Positions 6,435 through 8,052 of a stretch of 8,052 nucleotides of DNA are shown here, piece by piece; position 1 is the first letter of the stretch; each line of letters begins with the position of its first letter. The position numbers were made by a program, and so were the translations under genes. Source of the stretch: JAXHUA01 sp034189695 (GTDB taxonomy: Bacteria > Chloroflexota > Dehalococcoidia > E44-bin15). The stretch spans positions 1-8,052 of the forward strand of contig JAXHUA010000010.1 in assembly GCA_034189695.1 (NCBI GenBank), written 5' to 3'. The notes beneath the pieces were generated by a model. It had not been told where the DNA came from. It made no database searches and saw nothing but the letters and a program-made list of their open reading frames with translations.

Positions 6435-7364
6435 CTACTGAAGTCTGGCCAGCATACGCGGCCTCACCCCATCCAGTCGCTCGAGGCCGTACCTCCGCGC
6501 CAGGGCCACCGCATCGATGAACTCCTGCCTCGACAGGGGGCGGGACAGCGCCGCTATCCGGTGGGCGCGATGGGCGGGATGGTACTGGGCCATCACGTTG
6601 ACATACGTGGCGCACGAGACCTCTTCAGCCAGGAAACGCACCACCCCTTCGGTCCCGGCAATGCCGTTGGGCAGAACCAGGTGGCGCACCAGGAGACCCC
6701 TGGTGGCCACACCTCCCCCGTCCAGCACGAGATCGCCGACCTGACGGTGCATCTCCCTCAACGCCGCTCGGTTGACCGAGGGGTAGTCCTTCACCCCGGA
6801 GTACCTGCGCCCGTTCATCTCATCGGAGTACTTCATGTCCGGCATGTAGATGTCGACGATGCCGTCGAGAAGCTTCAGGGTCTCCACCGACTCGTAGCCG
6901 CCGCAGTTGTACACCAGTGGGACCGAGAGCCCCAGCCCCGCGGCGACCTGAAGCGCGTCCAGAATCTGGGGCACGACGTGGGTTGGCGTGACCAGGTTGA
7001 TATTGTGGCAACCGGCCCCCTGAAGGTCGAGCATCAGCCGCGCCAGTTTCTCCCTGCCCACGACCCGTCCCTCACCAAGCTGGCTGATGCTGTAGTTCTG
7101 ACAGAACATACACCTGAGGTTGCAGTGCGTAAAGAATATGGTGCCCGAGCCGCGGGTCCCGACCAGGGGCGCCTCTTCGCCGAAATGGGGGCCGTAGCTG
7201 GACACGACCGCCTCACCCGCCGTGCGGCATACGCCCTTCTGCCCCGCGGTGCGGTCCACGCGGCAGCGACGAGGACACAGGTCACAGCTCCTCAGGATGG
7301 CTCGGGCGCGTTCCACCCGCTTCCCCAACTCCCCACTCCGGTAAAGCGCCTGGTAGGAGGCCAT
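6435..7364 (-). CDS. radical SAM protein, PflX-like (COG1313 type)
   Basis: The 309-residue protein resembles the uncharacterised PflX-type radical SAM proteins (COG1313), which are related to pyruvate formate-lyase activating enzymes. The cluster-binding CxxxCxxC is C81NLRC85MFC88QN. Before it, C27DLC30PRRC34 and GVC46 form a conserved Cys group that may bind a metal or second cluster. Later family-typical blocks are GCHNINLVTPTHVVPQI, PLVYNCGGYESVETLKLLDGIVDIYMPDMKYSD and the AQYHPAHRA-like segment near the C terminus. The N terminus SYQALYRSGELGKRVERA also fits the family, supporting the ATG at 7364. That ATG overlaps the TAA of the upstream small gene by one base (TAATG), and the nearest ribosome site (AGGAG) is only 2 nt away. 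Initiation probably depends on coupling to the small gene. The substrate, possibly a glycyl radical enzyme or another target, is unknown. Confidence 0.9.
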   Translation of the reverse strand: MASYQALYRSGELGKRVERARAILRSCDLCPRRCRVDRTAGQKGVCRTAGEAVVSSYGPHFGEEAPLVGTRGSGTIFFTHCNLRCMFCQNYSISQLGEGRVVGREKLARLMLDLQGAGCHNINLVTPTHVVPQILDALQVAAGLGLSVPLVYNCGGYESVETLKLLDGIVDIYMPDMKYSDEMNGRRYSGVKDYPSVNRAALREMHRQVGDLVLDGGGVATRGLLVRHLVLPNGIAGTEGVVRFLAEEVSCATYVNVMAQYHPAHRAHRIAALSRPLSRQEFIDAVALARRYGLERLDGVRPRMLARLQ

Positions 7365-7504
7365 TACTCCTCTTGCTTCTCCTTCTTCCCCTTCTTGACG
7401 ACCTGGACGGTCTCGGGCGTTTGAAGGACGCTTGCTCCCAGCGGCTTCTTGGTCCCCTTCTTCGGCTTTTTGGTCTCGCGCTTTCTGTAGTTCCGGCTAC
7501 CCAT
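7364..7504 (-). CDS. small Lys-rich hypothetical protein (46 aa) coupled to radical SAM gene
   Basis: I do not recognise a characterised family. The 46-residue product begins MGSRNYRKRETKKPKKGTKK and ends VVKKGKKEKQEE. About a third of its residues are Lys or Arg, with basic stretches at both ends around a neutral middle (PLGASVLQTPETVQV). No Cys, membrane segment or known domain is visible. A charged, low-complexity sequence of this kind could bind nucleic acid or ribosomes, but that is a guess. The ATG at 7504 has a purine-rich GGGGGTGG just upstream. The frame is open back to 7633, but that extension runs through the promoter and the tRNA. Its TAA overlaps the ATG of the radical SAM gene (TAATG), and a promoter with a -35 at 7551-7556 faces it. 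Clean start, promoter and coupling argue that it is a real gene. Confidence 0.68.
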   Translation of the reverse strand: MGSRNYRKRETKKPKKGTKKPLGASVLQTPETVQVVKKGKKEKQEE

Positions 7505-7526
7505 GTCCACCCCCTCTCGCAGACCG

Positions 7527-7556
7527 AGTTTAGCAGAAGGCGGTTTTCCTTGACAA
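7527..7556 (-). promoter_or_regulatory. promoter of the small protein-radical SAM-acylphosphatase operon
   Basis: On the - strand TTGTCA (plus-strand 7551-7556; 5 of 6 to consensus) and TAAACT (7527-7532; 4 of 6) are separated by 18 nt, about 23 nt before the ATG at 7504. The -35 box lies in the palindrome CCTTGACAAGG and overlaps the -35 box of the tRNA promoter on the other strand. Confidence 0.55.
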
Positions 7557-7578
7557 GGCACACGGCAGTAGATAGAAT
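7550..7578 (+). promoter_or_regulatory. sigma70-type promoter of tRNA-Asp
   Basis: A perfect TTGACA (7550-7555) and TAGAAT (7573-7578; 5 of 6) are separated by 17 nt, the optimal spacing. The expected transcript start is about 7585, some 18 nt before the mature tRNA. The short leader contains a GGGGG/CCCCC inverted repeat (7586-7590 and 7598-7602) directly before the tRNA 5' end. Confidence 0.8.
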
Positions 7579-7602
7579 CCTTTGAGGGGGACGCGAACCC
7601 CC

Positions 7603-7679
7603 GGCCCCGTAGTGTAGCGGCCGAACACGCCACCCTGTCAAGGTGGAGATCGTGGGTTCAAATCCCATCGGGGCCGCCA
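7603..7679 (+). tRNA. tRNA-Asp (anticodon GTC)
   Basis: The cloverleaf can be folded by eye. The acceptor stem is GGCCCCG (7603-7609) with CGGGGCC (7669-7675), the anticodon stem is CCACC/GGTGG around the loop CTGTCAA with anticodon GTC, and the T arm is GTGGG-TTCAAAT-CCCAT. The discriminator is G (7676), as expected for tRNA-Asp, and CCA is encoded (7677-7679). A strong promoter lies directly upstream. The acyl-CoA synthetase beta gene begins 20 nt downstream, so it may be read from the same promoter. Confidence 0.97.
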
Positions 7680-7698
7680 TGTGACAGAGGGACATACG

Positions 7699-7938
7699 AT
7701 GAAGTATGACGAGATAGTCGGGTTAGCGCACAAAGAAGGCAGAACAGCTCTGAACGAGCTGGAGTCCAAGGAGGTCCTCAAGGAAGCGGGGATAGACTCC
7801 ACCAGGATAGGCCTTGCCCGCACCAGGGAAGAGGCTGTCTCGCTGGCGGGGGAGATGGGCTTCCCGGTGGCGATGAAGATAGTATCGTCCGATGTCCTCC
7901 ACAAGACCGACGCCGGCGGCGTCAAGCTCAATCCATGA
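7699..7938 (+). CDS. acyl-CoA synthetase (NDP-forming) beta subunit, N-terminal fragment, prematurely ended
   Basis: The 79-residue product matches the start of the ATP-grasp beta subunit of NDP-forming acyl-CoA synthetases. It has the leading helix pair (LNELESKEVLKEAGI), ARTREEAVSLAGEMGFPVAMKIVSSDVLHKTDAGGVKLN with the ATP-grasp lysine region (VAMKI), and the HKTDAGGVKL motif that closes the first subdomain. A normal beta subunit is about 230 residues. Here the frame meets TGA right after GGVKLNP, where the family normally continues into the rest of the ATP-grasp fold. Base composition falls from about 59% to about 40% GC at the same point, so the gene appears to be cut by a junction, not by a point mutation. 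The ATG at 7699 is chosen: AGAGGG is 7 nt upstream, and a GTG at 7681 abuts the tRNA. It is the natural partner type for the alpha subunit at 2952-4379, though they need not pair. As it stands the product could not be functional. Confidence 0.85.
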   Translation: MKYDEIVGLAHKEGRTALNELESKEVLKEAGIDSTRIGLARTREEAVSLAGEMGFPVAMKIVSSDVLHKTDAGGVKLNP

Positions 7939-8052
7939 TTTGGAATATTCAGAAAGTTCAAGGGCACTCTTCTCAGTCAAATATCCCGCATCTCTTACCA
8001 CATCAAGAGTATCAAATGAGTGCGATAATCCACATCCTTTACTGATAACCGC
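7931..8052 (-). other. low-GC segment with an open frame entering from outside the window
   Basis: This final stretch is about 40% GC (49 of 122 by my count) against about 59% in 7681-7930. It does not continue the beta-subunit gene. On the - strand a frame is open from the window end and reads AVISKGCGLSHSFDTLDVV, then RDAGYLTEKSALELSEYSKSW, before it crosses into the antisense of the beta gene and stops at 7723. The part before the crossing looks like plausible helical protein. The 'RDAGYLTE' stretch faintly recalls C termini of four-helix-bundle (23S rRNA intervening sequence) proteins, but this is too weak for a call. Its own stop codon may have been lost at the junction. It is either foreign or rearranged DNA or an assembly artefact. 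Confidence 0.4.

Noticed and set aside
6561..7424. 287-residue rightward frame opposite the radical SAM gene.
   Set aside because: It is antisense to a protein with clear CxxxCxxC and COG1313 blocks, and its translation is His/Val/Gln-rich without motifs.
7681..7698. GTG start at 7681 for the beta-subunit fragment.
   Set aside because: It lies 1 nt after the tRNA 3' end with no ribosome site. The ATG at 7699 has AGAGGG at 7-nt spacing.
7723..8001. Whole 92-residue leftward frame as one real gene.
   Set aside because: About three quarters of it is antisense to the beta-subunit gene. Only the part beyond about 7931 could be genuine coding sequence.
1..8052. CRISPR array, insertion sequence ends or toxin-antitoxin/defence cluster.
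   Set aside because: No regularly spaced repeats, transposase motifs or recognisable defence domains were seen on either strand.

Overview
The window is compact, high-GC bacterial chromosome (about 60% GC by eye) with Shine-Dalgarno starts and sigma70-type promoters (TTGACA boxes). The gene families suggest an anaerobic or microaerobic bacterium that makes the molybdenum guanine dinucleotide cofactor. Separate alpha and beta subunit genes for an NDP-forming acyl-CoA synthetase, a COG1313-type radical SAM protein and MBL-fold paralogs would fit Chloroflexota (Dehalococcoidia-like). That placement is an impression from gene content, not a test.

Layout: (1) 1-386, + strand: C-terminal part of an alpha/beta hydrolase. 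It converges on the next genes across a perfect 10-bp hairpin at 411-443. (2) 465-2200, - strand: two tandem MBL-fold hydrolase genes, each coding for exactly 272 residues and about 69% identical without a gap. Each has its own promoter with the same architecture (TTGACA, 18-nt spacer, TATGCT). Both proteins carry Glu where the first metal-binding His of HxHxDH is expected. (3) 2329-6132, + strand: a tight four-gene cluster, mobA - acyl-CoA synthetase (NDP-forming) alpha subunit - moeA - mobB. Three of its genes act in the late steps of molybdenum cofactor synthesis, with an acyl-CoA synthetase alpha subunit between them. (4) 7504-6140, - strand: a small Lys-rich protein, then a PflX-like radical SAM protein overlapping it by one base (TAATG), then acylphosphatase. 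(5) 7550-7679, + strand: promoter and gene for tRNA-Asp(GTC). Its -35 box is shared, as the palindrome CCTTGACAAGG, with the promoter of the leftward small-protein operon. (6) 7699-7938, + strand: the first 79 residues of an acyl-CoA synthetase beta subunit, which stops abruptly inside the ATP-grasp domain.

From about 7931 to the end the sequence drops to about 40% GC and no longer continues the beta-subunit gene. It has an open frame on the - strand running in from beyond the window. This is either a real rearrangement or insertion junction or an assembly chimera.

No CRISPR array, insertion sequence or clear defence system is visible. Most of the window is ordinary housekeeping and accessory metabolism. 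The most notable points are the duplicated Glu-substituted MBL pair with matched promoters, the palindromic bidirectional promoter, the Lys-rich small protein coupled to the radical SAM gene, and the terminal junction. There is no gene-free stretch longer than 300 bases. The longest gap, 2201-2328, is the divergent promoter region between the second MBL gene and mobA.
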